Assembly (NCBI GenBank): GCA_002726915.1
Contig: PBSY01000008.1
Coordinates: 45,871-93,425, forward strand
Direction of reading: 5' to 3'
Source of the DNA: Verrucomicrobiales bacterium
GTDB taxonomy: Bacteria; Verrucomicrobiota; Verrucomicrobiia; Verrucomicrobiales; DEV007
Length of the DNA: 47,555 bases
The position numbers were made by a program, and so were the translations under genes. Shown here piece by piece: positions 8,050 to 17,874 of this stretch. The notes below the pieces were generated by a model. The model was not told the DNA's origin, made no database searches, and saw only the letters and a list, made by a program, of their open reading frames with translations. The first letter of the stretch is position 1. Each line of letters opens with the position of its first letter.

Positions 8050-11000
8050 GTGGCAAAACAACAAAAAGCTGAGAGAAAATTTCGGCGCCGTCTACCTTAC
8101 CCGGGTATTTTTCGGTGGTTGACCCGATTTCTCCTGCGCTCCCTTATTTGCGCAGGGATATCACTCGTGCTCGTCTGCCTCATTGCTTGGATCACCTACG
8201 CCAATCGAGCCAGGCTTGTGAATCAAGTACTTAGTGCCTACGTAGAGCCCTTCGACGTTTCCGTTGAGACAATCGACCTTTGGCCTCCCGGAGAGGTTCA
8301 CCTTACCAATCTAACTCTCTATCCCAAAGGTAGTAGCTCAAAAACTCACTTCACCCAGATCCCTGAGATTCACCTAACCTATGATTTTCAAGAACTTCGC
8401 GATAGTCAGCAGTTGAAATCGGTCGTCATCAAGCGGCCAACCATTAAGATCGATCAGCCCCATCTTGATACCTTGGGAATACGAAATAAATCTGTGTCGC
8501 CTGGCGGTATCGATCTGGCTGACTATGATCTTTTCACTGAATCTATTTCAATTTCAGGTGGTCGTTTAATCTTCGCCCATTCTCGGTCCCCTCGAATTGA
8601 AACGCGTTTTGATCTCGAAAGCGACCGCCTTTCTTTCGACCCGTCAGGCAACTCTGAAACACCCATTCTTCTCCATCTGGACAATCTTCGCATCAACGAA
8701 CAGGGCGCTCTCGGCGATGTATCAGCCCTTTTCCATTTAAGCCGGGACCTGAAGAACTTTGATATCACCAGGTTAAAACTCGGTAGCTTTACCACACCTA
8801 TCACTCCGGAGTGGTTTATCCCAGGGAATCCTAGCGCCCTATCTCAAGAATCCGAAGAGAAACTCAACGAGGCAATTTCTCGTTCTGATCCCGTTGAAAT
8901 CCTTATTCGTCACTTCATCATTGGAAACTCAACCGGGTCGATAAAAGGATTCGATGGAAAATACGGGCTCCCGTCCTTTCCTGATATTGCATTCGACACA
9001 CGTTTTGAGGGAAAAGACTTTCGCTACGCTAAGGGAAAGTGGTCGAGTGCGGGACCAATTCAGCTTTCACTCTCGAACCTGTCAGTTGGTTCTGGAAATA
9101 ATCAATTACTCGCCGTTGGAAACCTTAATCTCTCGTCGAGTTCCCTTGAAGAGCTGGTGCACGAGCACAACGTCAATTCAGCCACCTTCGATGGTGTCGA
9201 CATTTTTTTATCCGATGCGTCCCTCCGACGCTTTGCACGAGATCTCAACGAGAAGCAAAGGGGTAATGAAACTCGCAAAATAGCAGCACCTTGGAAACTC
9301 AACGCTCTCAAAGTCAATAACGGCAGTTTTTTACTTCACGAAGCTAACTTTGGAAACGATGTCGCACCGAGAGTAGAGGCTCACTTCAAAACTAATTTGT
9401 CCGACCTTGTCTGGGGTGAAAATGGTTTCAGTTCCGATGGAACACAATCTATTGAGTTCGAAAATGCTCGGATTCGAGCACCAGGATCCGATCCGTCTGT
9501 CACACCATTACTCTCCTTTAGCTCGGGCGTAGTCTCAGGAAAATGGTCTGAGTTTGATACCGACAAAACGATCCGGTCGATAACTTTGTCGGAGCCTAGG
9601 GTCGATCTAACCGATGCTTCGCTGGGCGATTGGCTTCAACCGAAAACAGAGATGAACGAAACGGACTCCGTCAAACGCTCCGTCTATAAGATCATCGATT
9701 TAGAAGTCACGGGAGGAAAACTTATTGCAGACTCTACTTTCGCGTCTGGAAAAGTTCCTAAGATCCATTCTGGTTTTTCCATCGCAACCAAAGACGAGGC
9801 AGACAATCCCTTTTCATATTTAATTACGCTCAACGATTTCAACCTCCGCAACCATCCACGAATTTACGAATTTGAGCCCCTCCCTGCCGAGGACGGGAGA
9901 CTCATCCAATCCTCCAATCCCGTCGGCGAAGAGGAGGTAATTACTATCAAGGAAATTGAGATACACGCCAACGCATTCGAGGCTCAAGAGAATCAGCAGT
10001 TAGAGAAAGTTAAATTGTCCGGAGCCCTGCTCAGGGTCGGTGATGGTCTTAAAGCCATCACTGATACCTCAACTCGATCAGAGCAAGTCTCTCATGAAAC
10101 ACCCGATGATGTGGACGAAAGGTCACCTAAATGGCTTCTCCGCAAAGTGGAGGTCGTACAAAGTCAGGTCGAATTCAACACCCTCATCCCCCAAGTAGAG
10201 GGGCTTCAGTTTTCCATCGAAACCAGTCTGACGGATGTTCCCTTGTCAGTTGACGGTATGCTCGCTCAAGACAACCTCCAAAAGGTAGAGCTGGCAGGAA
10301 TTGAAATCAAAGACCCATACGATTCCTTTATCACGGTTGCTGTCCTTCCCACTATTTTCGTCGAGTTTTCACTTTCCGGACTCGCAAGACAGGAGATAGA
10401 AAAAATAGATCTCATCAATCCTGCGTTACATGTTGGACAGGGTCTATTCTGGTGGATTGACTACCAGCGAAACTTCCGGGCTCAAAATGAAGGAGTAAGC
10501 GTAGGACTGGAAAAAGGTGGCCCAATGACTGCCGAACCGCCCCTTCCAGTGCCCAGGCCGAAGGAGACCCCGGTCACCCAACCTGATTGGTTGATCAAAA
10601 CCATCAACGCCAGCGCCGGGAAAATTGTTATCGCTCCAACCGGCCTGCCGATCGGTATGATCCCCTTTCCGTTTAATGCCACCACAAGTATGAAGGATGG
10701 GAGCATCGATCTCAAACTCGCCATTCCCGGAAGCAACTATGTTTACGAGTTTCCCGAGTATGAGGTGGATCTTTACGGGCTCACCGGTGACGTGCAGTTT
10801 AACGTTCCAGTGAAGCAGGTCGACAACAACCTTGTGCAAACCTTCACACTCCGCCGCGCCATCTGGAAAAACTACGAAGCCGAAGATCTTTATTTATCGG
10901 TAACGTTTGATTCAAACGGTATTTACGGCAGTCTCGGTGGTGAAGCATACGGCGGATATGTGGAAGGTCAGTTTAACTACTATCTCAACGATCCCGGGAA

Positions 11001-11496
11001 ATGGGACGGATGGTTAGCTGGCATTGACTTCAACACAGGTCCGCTCACTGATGTCATCGTTCCCGAAAATTTCAAAATGGAAGGAGGTGTTTCCCTGAGT
11101 CTCATCTCCGAGGGCCGCGACCAGACACTTGGAACAACAACGGGGGAATTTACTTCGACCACGCCAGGATTCTTCGACATCACCAAGTTGGATCAGCTTC
11201 TCGAAGAATTACCTGACGATTGGGGTATTCTCCAGCGGGAGTTAACCAAGCTGGGCTTGGTAGCTTTGAAACGATTTGATTATGAACAAGGCGCCGGTAG
11301 TCTTTCCCTGCGCGGTCGTGAGGGAAAGCTTCAGCTCCGTTTTTTAGGAGACTACGGAACCCGCGGGCTGAACCTCCATCTCTACGACCAGCGCTCCAAC
11401 TCAGCGCCAGGCAACGGAACCGGGGACGAAAAGACCAATTCGCTTCGACTACCTGAAACCGCTGCTAGACCAGAGGCAGCAAATCAGAACGAATAA
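8050..11496 (+). CDS. YdbH/AsmA-like intermembrane lipid transport protein
   Basis: A 1148-residue protein starting at GTG. A basic N-terminus (KAERKFRRR) precedes one membrane segment at about residues 31-50. About 1,100 residues of beta-rich sequence follow, in the repeating hydrophobic style of AsmA/TamB/YdbH proteins that form long lipid-carrying grooves across the periplasm. The C-terminal third resembles the YdbH 'dicarboxylate transport' domain, for example YGGYVEGQFNYYLND and the LTDVIVPENF region. The family call is supported by the next gene, which starts 1 base after this stop and joins YnbE-like and YdbL-like parts, the known E. coli neighbours of YdbH. Expected site: inner membrane anchored, spanning the periplasm. 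Transported lipid unknown. Confidence 0.68.
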   Translation: MAKQQKAERKFRRRLPYPGIFRWLTRFLLRSLICAGISLVLVCLIAWITYANRARLVNQVLSAYVEPFDVSVETIDLWPPGEVHLTNLTLYPKGSSSKTHFTQIPEIHLTYDFQELRDSQQLKSVVIKRPTIKIDQPHLDTLGIRNKSVSPGGIDLADYDLFTESISISGGRLIFAHSRSPRIETRFDLESDRLSFDPSGNSETPILLHLDNLRINEQGALGDVSALFHLSRDLKNFDITRLKLGSFTTPITPEWFIPGNPSALSQESEEKLNEAISRSDPVEILIRHFIIGNSTGSIKGFDGKYGLPSFPDIAFDTRFEGKDFRYAKGKWSSAGPIQLSLSNLSVGSGNNQLLAVGNLNLSSSSLEELVHEHNVNSATFDGVDIFLSDASLRRFARDLNEKQRGNETRKIAAPWKLNALKVNNGSFLLHEANFGNDVAPRVEAHFKTNLSDLVWGENGFSSDGTQSIEFENARIRAPGSDPSVTPLLSFSSGVVSGKWSEFDTDKTIRSITLSEPRVDLTDASLGDWLQPKTEMNETDSVKRSVYKIIDLEVTGGKLIADSTFASGKVPKIHSGFSIATKDEADNPFSYLITLNDFNLRNHPRIYEFEPLPAEDGRLIQSSNPVGEEEVITIKEIEIHANAFEAQENQQLEKVKLSGALLRVGDGLKAITDTSTRSEQVSHETPDDVDERSPKWLLRKVEVVQSQVEFNTLIPQVEGLQFSIETSLTDVPLSVDGMLAQDNLQKVELAGIEIKDPYDSFITVAVLPTIFVEFSLSGLARQEIEKIDLINPALHVGQGLFWWIDYQRNFRAQNEGVSVGLEKGGPMTAEPPLPVPRPKETPVTQPDWLIKTINASAGKIVIAPTGLPIGMIPFPFNATTSMKDGSIDLKLAIPGSNYVYEFPEYEVDLYGLTGDVQFNVPVKQVDNNLVQTFTLRRAIWKNYEAEDLYLSVTFDSNGIYGSLGGEAYGGYVEGQFNYYLNDPGKWDGWLAGIDFNTGPLTDVIVPENFKMEGGVSLSLISEGRDQTLGTTTGEFTSTTPGFFDITKLDQLLEELPDDWGILQRELTKLGLVALKRFDYEQGAGSLSLRGREGKLQLRFLGDYGTRGLNLHLYDQRSNSAPGNGTGDEKTNSLRLPETAARPEAANQNE

Positions 11497-11497
11497 C

Positions 11498-12034
11498 ATG
11501 ATAGCACTTGCAAAACAGACACCAAAGGTCGCTTTCGCCTTGGCCCTTCCAATCACCCTCGTGTTGAATTCATGCATGCCGACGTTTGATGTCGATGTTA
11601 GCACTCCGGAGCCGATTAAAGTTGATCTATCCATGGACGTCCACGTCTATCAGCACGGCGGATCGGACAAAGAAAAGTCTGAACAGCAAGCCTCCTATCG
11701 AGCCACCATGGATTCCCGTCGTAATCGCATGGCTGAAATTCAGGAGCTGAAGAACAATCGTTTTGTCGGAGAGAATCACCTTGGAAAACTCACTCTCCGC
11801 AATCGACCCGCTGGAGAATACGGCGATTACGTAGAACTAACGGTGGAAGAAGAAAACCGGGACCGCGAATTCCTGATGCGCTACGAGGCCGACGAAAAAG
11901 GAATTGCCCTCACCGAGGTCCAAGAAGAACAGTGGCGCCACTGGCAGCGGAAGTCCTTCCCCGGCGAGTGGGTTGAAGTCGGGGCCGACGAAGGTGACTA
12001 TGATTGGCAGCAGAAACAGGCCGTCGGACAGTGA
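11498..12034 (+). CDS. lipoprotein fusing YnbE-like and YdbL-like (DUF1318) parts
   Basis: A 178-residue lipoprotein with signal peptide and lipobox LNSC (Cys26). Residues 26-52 (CMPTFDVDVSTPEPIKVDL and following) resemble E. coli YnbE, whose mature part reads CTPRIEVAAPKEPITINMNV. Residues 79-162 resemble YdbL/DUF1318: an alpha start, then VGENHLGKL (YdbL has VGETFYGYL), a charged helix, then FPGEWVEV (YdbL has QPGEYVQ). In E. coli YdbH, YnbE and YdbL are three adjacent genes. Here the last two are one polypeptide, placed 1 base after the YdbH-like gene. A role as the outer-membrane side partner of the bridge is inference. Confidence 0.68.
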   Translation: MIALAKQTPKVAFALALPITLVLNSCMPTFDVDVSTPEPIKVDLSMDVHVYQHGGSDKEKSEQQASYRATMDSRRNRMAEIQELKNNRFVGENHLGKLTLRNRPAGEYGDYVELTVEEENRDREFLMRYEADEKGIALTEVQEEQWRHWQRKSFPGEWVEVGADEGDYDWQQKQAVGQ

Positions 12035-12157
12035 TGCCCGGTCGCGTTCCAGATCAGGATTACCCATTCGCATTTTGTGATATTACTGCTACAAATAGCA
12101 CGGGGGCAGTACTCGCCTGTCTCACTTAAAAAAGCACCACGCTCTTAGCAACTTCTC

Positions 12158-14194
12158 ATGCGAAAAATCTTGGTAACTTCTGCCCTGCCCTACGCCAACG
12201 GGCCAATTCATATTGGCCACTTGGTGGAGTATTTGCAAACCGATATCTGGGTGCGTTTTCAGAAGATGAGGGGAAATCGCTGCCTTTACATCTGTGCCGA
12301 TGACACTCACGGAACCGCGATTTCTATCCGCGCTCAGAAAGAAGGGCGCAGCGAAGAAGATCTCATCGCGGACATGAGCGAAGCCCATCAGCGAGACTTT
12401 GCAGGATTCGGCATTGAATTCGACAACTACGGATCTACCAACAGCGAAGAAAGCCTCAAGTTCTGTCACGAAATCTGGCAATCCCTCCGCGATGCGGAAA
12501 TGGTGGTGGAAAGGGACATCGACCAGCTGTTCGACGTCGATAAGGGAGTCTTTCTGGCCGATCGATTTGTCCGCGGTACCTGCCCGGTTTGCGGTTCTCA
12601 AGACCAGCCCGGCGATAACTGCGACAAGTGCAACGCTACTTATTCACCCGCCGAGCTAGTCAACCCTGTCAGTACACTGTCAGGCACCACTCCTGAAATC
12701 CGTTCTGCCAAGCACCTCTTCGTGCAGATTGAAAAGCTGCATGACTTTCTCGCTGAATGGACCCAGTCCGGCACCCTGCCACCTGAAAGCGCCAACTATC
12801 TCAAGAATTTCTTTCTTAACGAACCACTCCGCGACTGGGACATTTCACGGCCCGGCCCCTACTTCGGTTTCGAAATTCCGGACTCCCCAGGCAACTACTG
12901 GTATGTCTGGTTCGACGCACCGATCGGCTATATTGGATCTACCCAGCAGTGGTGTGATGCCAACGGCGAGAAGATCGAAGACTGGTGGAAGAGTGACCAG
13001 ACCGAGATTCACCATTTCATCGGTAAGGACATCCAGTATTTCCACACCCTCTTCTGGCCAGCCATGCTGAAAACAGCAGGGTTCAAGCTACCAACCAAGG
13101 TTCACATTCACGGCTTCCTCACCGTCGATGGTGAGAAAATGTCAAAATCCCGAGGCACTTTTATCGAAGGTGCCAAATATCTAGAGCATCTCGATCCGAG
13201 CTACCTGCGCTACTATTATGCAACCCGGCTCTCTTCCAAGGTCGAAGATCTTGACCTAAACCCGGAAGAATTTGTCAATAAAGTTAACAGTGATCTCGTT
13301 GGGAAAGTGGTTAACCTAGCCAGCCGGACAGCCAAATTCATTAAAGATACAGGTCTGTCGGCAGAATACCCCAATGACGGTGGCCTCTTCGAAACATTTG
13401 CTTCCCGCGGCTCAGAAATTGCGGAAGCTTATGAAGCCGGCGACTACAGCAAGGCAATGAGAATGGTCATGGAACTCGCTGACCAAGCAAATCCTTTTGT
13501 AGAAACTAACGCTCCTTGGGATTTGCGAAAAGATCCTGACAAAGCGAAACAGCTCCAAGAGGTCTGCACTGTCGCGCTGAACCTCTTCCGCACGCTCGCT
13601 ATCTATCTCGCGCCCGTGCTACCCGACCTCGCAACCAAAGCCGGAGAGCTATTCGGTGAAAAACTCGATTGCTGGACCATGGCACAGACTCCTGTCACTG
13701 ACCGACCGGTTGCCAAATTTAAACATATGATGCAGCGCGTCGACCCCGAGAAAATTGAGATCATGATTGAAGAATCACGAGAAAAGTCAGAGACAGAGCA
13801 AGCTGCCCCTCCAATAAGCAGCTGGAACGATTCAGACGAGGCACTTAAAGCTGACCCAATCGCCGAAGAGATATCGATCGAAGAATTTTTCAAGACTGAT
13901 CTCCGCGTGGCGCGCATCATCGCAGCTAATGAAGTCCCGGAAGCACGTAAACTGGTTCAGCTCACTCTTAGTCTGGGAGGGGAAGAAATCCGCAATGTAT
14001 TTGCTGGAATAAAGTCAGCCTACCAACCTGAGGAACTGGAGGGACGGCTCGTCGTTATGGTCGCGAATCTGGCTCCACGCAAAATGAAATTCGGCGTCAG
14101 TGAAGGCATGATCATCGCCAGCGGCCCCGGCGGAAAGGAAATCTTCCTTCTTTCACCTGATGCAGGAGCGGTGCCGGGGCAACGGGTTGGATAA
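12158..14194 (+). CDS. metG: methionyl-tRNA synthetase
   Basis: Charges tRNA-Met. A 678-residue class I synthetase with HIGH at 18-21, a zinc knuckle with Cys142, Cys145, Cys155 and Cys158, and KMSKS at 327-331. After the anticodon-binding helical domain comes a C-terminal EMAP-II/Trbp111-like tRNA-binding domain from about residue 570 ([19 protein letters not shown], then [18 protein letters not shown]), as in the E. coli type. The ATG at 12158 puts HIGH at the usual distance. About 120 bases separate it from the lipoprotein gene. Confidence 0.96.
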   Translation: MRKILVTSALPYANGPIHIGHLVEYLQTDIWVRFQKMRGNRCLYICADDTHGTAISIRAQKEGRSEEDLIADMSEAHQRDFAGFGIEFDNYGSTNSEESLKFCHEIWQSLRDAEMVVERDIDQLFDVDKGVFLADRFVRGTCPVCGSQDQPGDNCDKCNATYSPAELVNPVSTLSGTTPEIRSAKHLFVQIEKLHDFLAEWTQSGTLPPESANYLKNFFLNEPLRDWDISRPGPYFGFEIPDSPGNYWYVWFDAPIGYIGSTQQWCDANGEKIEDWWKSDQTEIHHFIGKDIQYFHTLFWPAMLKTAGFKLPTKVHIHGFLTVDGEKMSKSRGTFIEGAKYLEHLDPSYLRYYYATRLSSKVEDLDLNPEEFVNKVNSDLVGKVVNLASRTAKFIKDTGLSAEYPNDGGLFETFASRGSEIAEAYEAGDYSKAMRMVMELADQANPFVETNAPWDLRKDPDKAKQLQEVCTVALNLFRTLAIYLAPVLPDLATKAGELFGEKLDCWTMAQTPVTDRPVAKFKHMMQRVDPEKIEIMIEESREKSETEQAAPPISSWNDSDEALKADPIAEEISIEEFFKTDLRVARIIAANEVPEARKLVQLTLSLGGEEIRNVFAGIKSAYQPEELEGRLVVMVANLAPRKMKFGVSEGMIIASGPGGKEIFLLSPDAGAVPGQRVG

Positions 14195-14295
14195 TACCAC
14201 ACTTTTGCCTAACCCTTACCGTTGCCCTTCCGCATATTCTCTCAGATAACGGTTTGAGGTTTTCCTTTAGCCATTCGCCGCCATAGTGCTGTGAC

Positions 14296-15324
14296 GTGAG
14301 TATTCATCTAAAAAAGAAGAAGTTCTACCCGGTGACTTCGGGGCTCTCAAACTATCTGGATAGTTTCCAGCGCTCTTTTGACATTCCGGTTGTTTACGAA
14401 GAGCTTCATCGCTTTTCTCAACTGTTCCCTCTCTTAGATCGGGAGGGAAAGGACACCTTGTGGAAAACAGCCCACTACGAACCGTCTATCCGCGAAGAAC
14501 TTAACCAAAAACTGATTCGCATTTACTCGCTGATCAAAACCAACGACATCCGAGTTGGAGATCACCTTGTCATGGAACGAGTTGATTTCTGCGAATTTGG
14601 AAACTCGCGCCCATTTCGAGTCCGCATCGTCAATCAATACAATGACAACTACGATCATTTCTACGTTAAGATTGCTGATGCGTCTCGGATCTACGGCCTG
14701 GAGTTAGAGCACATTCTCTCCCCCAACCGAATTAACTATCTCGTCAACGGCGACACCCTGATTGAAGAGCATATCGCTGGGGTCCCGGGAGATGTTTTCA
14801 TTCAGGACTATTTTGACCGTGATGAAACAAATCTCACTCGTGTTGCCAAGGAGTTCATCAAATTCAATGAACGTTCGTTCATACGGCTGCTCGGCGATAT
14901 GCGCAGTTACAATTACGTCGTTGACATCACCCCTGATTTTGAAGACGCGCAATACCGCGTTCGAGCAATCGATTTCGATCAGCAAAGCTATGAGGGTTAC
15001 AAGGAGATGTATCTTCCTCAGTTCTTTCTTGAGAATTCCCTTGTCGTCGAGCTTTGCACCAAGCGAATCAATTTCCAGACGCGACGTCAGTATCAAGATG
15101 AGGAACGCACTCTAATTCGCCGTCGCTGTCAACTGGCAAGAGGGCGCCTTACTGCTTTCTGGAAAGCCATGTGCGATGCAGAAATCGCACCTGAGGACCA
15201 CATTTTGCGACTTTGTGGTGAGTTGAATCAATATCACGAGTCCGAAGCATTTTCAGAGTGCGAAACCATGGGCCAAATCGTCCGCAAAAATGTTGAGGTG
15301 ACCCTCGCCAGAACCACCTCGTGA
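14296..15324 (+). CDS. protein kinase-like fold protein, unknown substrate
   Basis: A 342-residue soluble protein starting at GTG. I do not recognise the family, but the order of motifs is that of a protein kinase/aminoglycoside phosphotransferase fold. FYVKIA (K125) stands for the beta-3 lysine, LELEH (E136/E138) for the alpha-C glutamate, and TLIEEHIAGVPGD for the hinge. LLGDMRSYNYVVD (D201, N206) stands for the catalytic loop and AIDFD (D226, D228) for the DFG-type metal site. The spacing between these is right for the fold. Its stop overlaps the GTG start of the next gene by 4 bases (GTGA), so it is coupled to a phospholipid methyltransferase-like protein. A lipid head-group or small-molecule kinase is possible but is inference. 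Confidence 0.55.
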   Translation: MSIHLKKKKFYPVTSGLSNYLDSFQRSFDIPVVYEELHRFSQLFPLLDREGKDTLWKTAHYEPSIREELNQKLIRIYSLIKTNDIRVGDHLVMERVDFCEFGNSRPFRVRIVNQYNDNYDHFYVKIADASRIYGLELEHILSPNRINYLVNGDTLIEEHIAGVPGDVFIQDYFDRDETNLTRVAKEFIKFNERSFIRLLGDMRSYNYVVDITPDFEDAQYRVRAIDFDQQSYEGYKEMYLPQFFLENSLVVELCTKRINFQTRRQYQDEERTLIRRRCQLARGRLTAFWKAMCDAEIAPEDHILRLCGELNQYHESEAFSECETMGQIVRKNVEVTLARTTS

Positions 15325-15929
15325 GATACAAATTCTCGACGAATCCCTACATGTCTGAGCAAGTCCATTTTTTGAGAGCAGCTCTTCGCAACCGCGGTCG
15401 CGTCGGCGCAGTGGCGCCAAGTTCGAGAGATCTTGCTGAAATCATGGTGGATTGGCTCGATTGGGAAGAGCTGGAAACAGTAGTGGAATATGGGCCGGGA
15501 ACCGGTGTCTTCACCGAGGCCATATCAAAGCGGCTTCTACCAAACATCCACTTTTTCGCAATAGAGCGTGATCCCCATCTGGCCTCGCTAACTCGGAAAC
15601 GCTGCCCAGATATCAAGGTCATCGAGGACTGTGTCAGCCGGGTGCCCCACCTCTGTCACGAGGCTGGTATCAAAAAAATTGATGCCATCCTCTGTGGGTT
15701 GCCGTGGGCTGCTTTTTCACCGGAACTTCAAGACCAACTGCTTCAGGCCATGTTTGAAGTACTCCCTCCTGGGGGGAAATTCGCGACCTTCGCCTATTGG
15801 CAAGGCCTCGCGCTTCCGGCCGGCCAGCGCTTCAGACGCCTCCTTCACGAAAACTTCGCCGTTGTAAAACAAAGTCGAACCGCCTGGCGGAATCTCCCGC
15901 CGGCTTTTGTCTACCAGTGTGAGCGCTGA
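15321..15929 (+). CDS. PmtA-like phospholipid N-methyltransferase
   Basis: A 202-residue class I SAM-dependent methyltransferase. The SAM-binding motif is VVEYGPGTGVF (about 54-64), with the acidic ribose ligand region FFAIERDPH (79-86). The opening HFLRAALRNRGRVGAVAPSS is the hallmark of the family that methylates phosphatidylethanolamine (PmtA, COG3963). rRNA adenine dimethylases share the fold but have an NLPY motif, which here reads GLPWAAF. The GTG at 15321 overlaps the previous stop; the ATG at 15351 (10 codons later) is an equally good start. It ends 2 bases before the convergent gene's stop codon. Confidence 0.7.
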   Translation: MRYKFSTNPYMSEQVHFLRAALRNRGRVGAVAPSSRDLAEIMVDWLDWEELETVVEYGPGTGVFTEAISKRLLPNIHFFAIERDPHLASLTRKRCPDIKVIEDCVSRVPHLCHEAGIKKIDAILCGLPWAAFSPELQDQLLQAMFEVLPPGGKFATFAYWQGLALPAGQRFRRLLHENFAVVKQSRTAWRNLPPAFVYQCER

Positions 15930-15931
15930 AT

Positions 15932-16906
15932 TTAAGCCGCCACGGAAGCGACGGCTTTCCTCATCTTATCGAGCCCCACCTTAGCGCACTCCTCTGCCGG
16001 CATTTCCCAATAGGTCTTATTGAAAAGTTCGAGAGACAAAGCAGGGTAGGCTCCGACGGCCACAAAATTCTGCAGAATCTGTGTTAAGGGTGCCACACCA
16101 TCTCCTGGAAAGACGCGATCAGAATCTTTGATCGTGTCGCGGGCCGGATCTGCTGGGTAGTCATTCATGTGATAACTCTGAAGTGCCTGTGGTCCCATGA
16201 GCAGAATCGACTCAAACGAGGACCCCCCCTTGTAGGTATGATAGACGTCTCCCAAAAAACAGGCTTTCGGGTGACCGGCTTTAATCGCGATATAAAGCGC
16301 TTTCTCCACGCTGCCAATGGTCGCGTTGCCACCCCACATTTCGATCTGTGGAACCACTCCCATCTCGTCTCCCAGCTCAAGTAGAGCGCTATATCGCTCT
16401 GCAGCAGCATCCATATTAACACTCTCTCCCCGCGGCACCCCTGCCGGTGGGGCAGCAATACGTAGGCCTCCTAATTGAGCAATGGTGTCCATGTCTCGCT
16501 TAGCTTCCTCCATTCCATCAGCTCGGACAGCGGGATCGTCGACGATCCACTTGGCAAAACCGATTGCACTCTCAACCGTCAGACCATGATCATCGATCCG
16601 TTTCTTTAAATCTTTCAAGGTTCCACCAGATTCCACGTATTCATTGATGCGCCGAAACCAAGGTTCGATCCCATCGTATCCTGCTTTTCCCGCTACTTCA
16701 ATTTCCTCAGCCGCATTCAACTCTTGGCCGCGGATCGTCGACATATTGAGGCAGAGTTTGAAAGTTGGATCCGACTTATGACCATCTGCCGCGGCGTTAC
16801 CCACCCCAAGAGCTAGACCACCTGCCAAGAGCCCACTTCCCGCAAGAAAATTGCGGCGGTCGGCACGATTCGGCGAATTGTAAGCGGATTTTTCAGTTCG
16901 GTTCAT
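15932..16906 (-). CDS. Tat-exported sugar phosphate isomerase/epimerase-like TIM barrel
   Basis: A 324-residue protein with a Tat signal (ADRRNFLAGSGLL, twin Arg17-Arg18) and probable cleavage after GNAAA. The mature part is an AP-endonuclease-2 type TIM barrel, as in hydroxypyruvate isomerase and xylose isomerase-like enzymes. Candidate metal ligands lie in PQIEMWG, FLGDVYHTYKGG, SYHMNDYP and LSLELFN. Such periplasmic enzymes are abundant in Verrucomicrobia and Planctomycetes, and their substrates are mostly unknown. It stands alone: the upstream 255 bases are shared with the divergent sigma factor gene. Confidence 0.8.
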   Translation of the reverse strand: MNRTEKSAYNSPNRADRRNFLAGSGLLAGGLALGVGNAAADGHKSDPTFKLCLNMSTIRGQELNAAEEIEVAGKAGYDGIEPWFRRINEYVESGGTLKDLKKRIDDHGLTVESAIGFAKWIVDDPAVRADGMEEAKRDMDTIAQLGGLRIAAPPAGVPRGESVNMDAAAERYSALLELGDEMGVVPQIEMWGGNATIGSVEKALYIAIKAGHPKACFLGDVYHTYKGGSSFESILLMGPQALQSYHMNDYPADPARDTIKDSDRVFPGDGVAPLTQILQNFVAVGAYPALSLELFNKTYWEMPAEECAKVGLDKMRKAVASVAA

Positions 16907-17161
16907 GAGAGTGTTTTGCCATGTTCAGCTTTTTGAATCAACCGTCTTCCCATCACATGATTCGGGTTTCTATCTCGGAGGCGCATAAATCTCCCTATCC
17001 GTTGAATGGGTGCTAAGATTTTACCCCGCAGAACCGTCCGTATAGGTAGAGGCTGGCGGACCTAAAAAGGTTTGCCCTGCGTAATCAACTCGGACCTTTT
17101 TCTCCGATCTAAGGCTTTTTCATACTTCAACACTCGTGACCCCGGAACTTTCCTGAACCGA
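16907..17161. promoter_or_regulatory. divergent intergenic region
   Basis: This 255-base gap lies between the divergently transcribed isomerase and sigma factor genes and must hold both promoters. I see no convincing -35/-10 pair, palindrome or gene. A TTG at 17072 opens the sigma factor frame earlier, but the added 30 residues are unlike sigma factors. Confidence 0.3.
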
Positions 17162-17797
17162 ATGCAGCCCGCTTTTACAGAGACAGCTCCGCCAGTAACC
17201 GGCACGGATGGCAGAAGACGCCACCGCATTGATCCTGATGCGGATCTGGTTCGGCGAGCCCGGTGTGGGGATACCACTGCCTTCGACGAACTGGTCAAGA
17301 AATATACCCCTAAGCTTTATGGCCTCGTGTATCACATGACCTCAAACCACGAGGACACCAATGATATTCTTCAGGACGTCTTTGCCAAGGCATACGGGGC
17401 CTTAAAAAAATTTCGTGGAAAATCAACTTTTTACACTTGGGTCTACTCAATCGCTACCAACATGACCCTGAACGTTCTCAAAAAGAGGAATCGCAGGCGT
17501 ACTATGAGCCTCAATGACGTCGATCTTGCCATTGAGAAAGATAAGGAATTTATCGAGGCCACTTCCAAATCAGACCCCGTCCGCGAAGCAAATATTTCAG
17601 AATTACAGGAAAAATTGAACATAGCCATGCAGGAGCTGTCAGAGGCTCACCGAATGGTGGTAACAATGTTTGATATTCAAGGCATGCCTCATGCAGAAAT
17701 CTCAAACATTTTGGAAGTTTCTGAAGGAACAGTCAGATCGCGACTATTTTACGCACACCAACTTTTGCAAGCATCCCTTGAAGATTTTCGAAAGTAG
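17162..17797 (+). CDS. ECF RNA polymerase sigma factor
   Basis: Group 4 (ECF) sigma factor of 211 residues from the ATG at 17162. Region 2 is clear (DTTAFDELVKKYTPKLYGLVY, then DILQDVFAKAYGALKKFRGKS and FYTWVYSIATNMTLN). Region 4 follows a short linker: LSEAHRMVVTMFDIQGMPHAEISNILEVSEGTVRSRLFYA. There is no region 3. The next gene encodes a small one-membrane-span protein, the normal place for an anti-sigma factor. The signal it responds to is unknown. Confidence 0.9.
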   Translation: MQPAFTETAPPVTGTDGRRRHRIDPDADLVRRARCGDTTAFDELVKKYTPKLYGLVYHMTSNHEDTNDILQDVFAKAYGALKKFRGKSTFYTWVYSIATNMTLNVLKKRNRRRTMSLNDVDLAIEKDKEFIEATSKSDPVREANISELQEKLNIAMQELSEAHRMVVTMFDIQGMPHAEISNILEVSEGTVRSRLFYAHQLLQASLEDFRK

Positions 17798-17874
17798 CTA
17801 TCTGCAGGTGTCAGATTGACTTTAATTGATATTGCGTCTGGCAGCCCGAAAGTCTTACCGTTTCTGAAAAATTG

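Noticed and set aside
10444-10839. Antisense frame of 131 codons inside the YdbH-like gene, and similar long antisense frames in metG, korA and cassette gene A
   Set aside because: Shadow frames of strongly supported genes, with no starts or family features.
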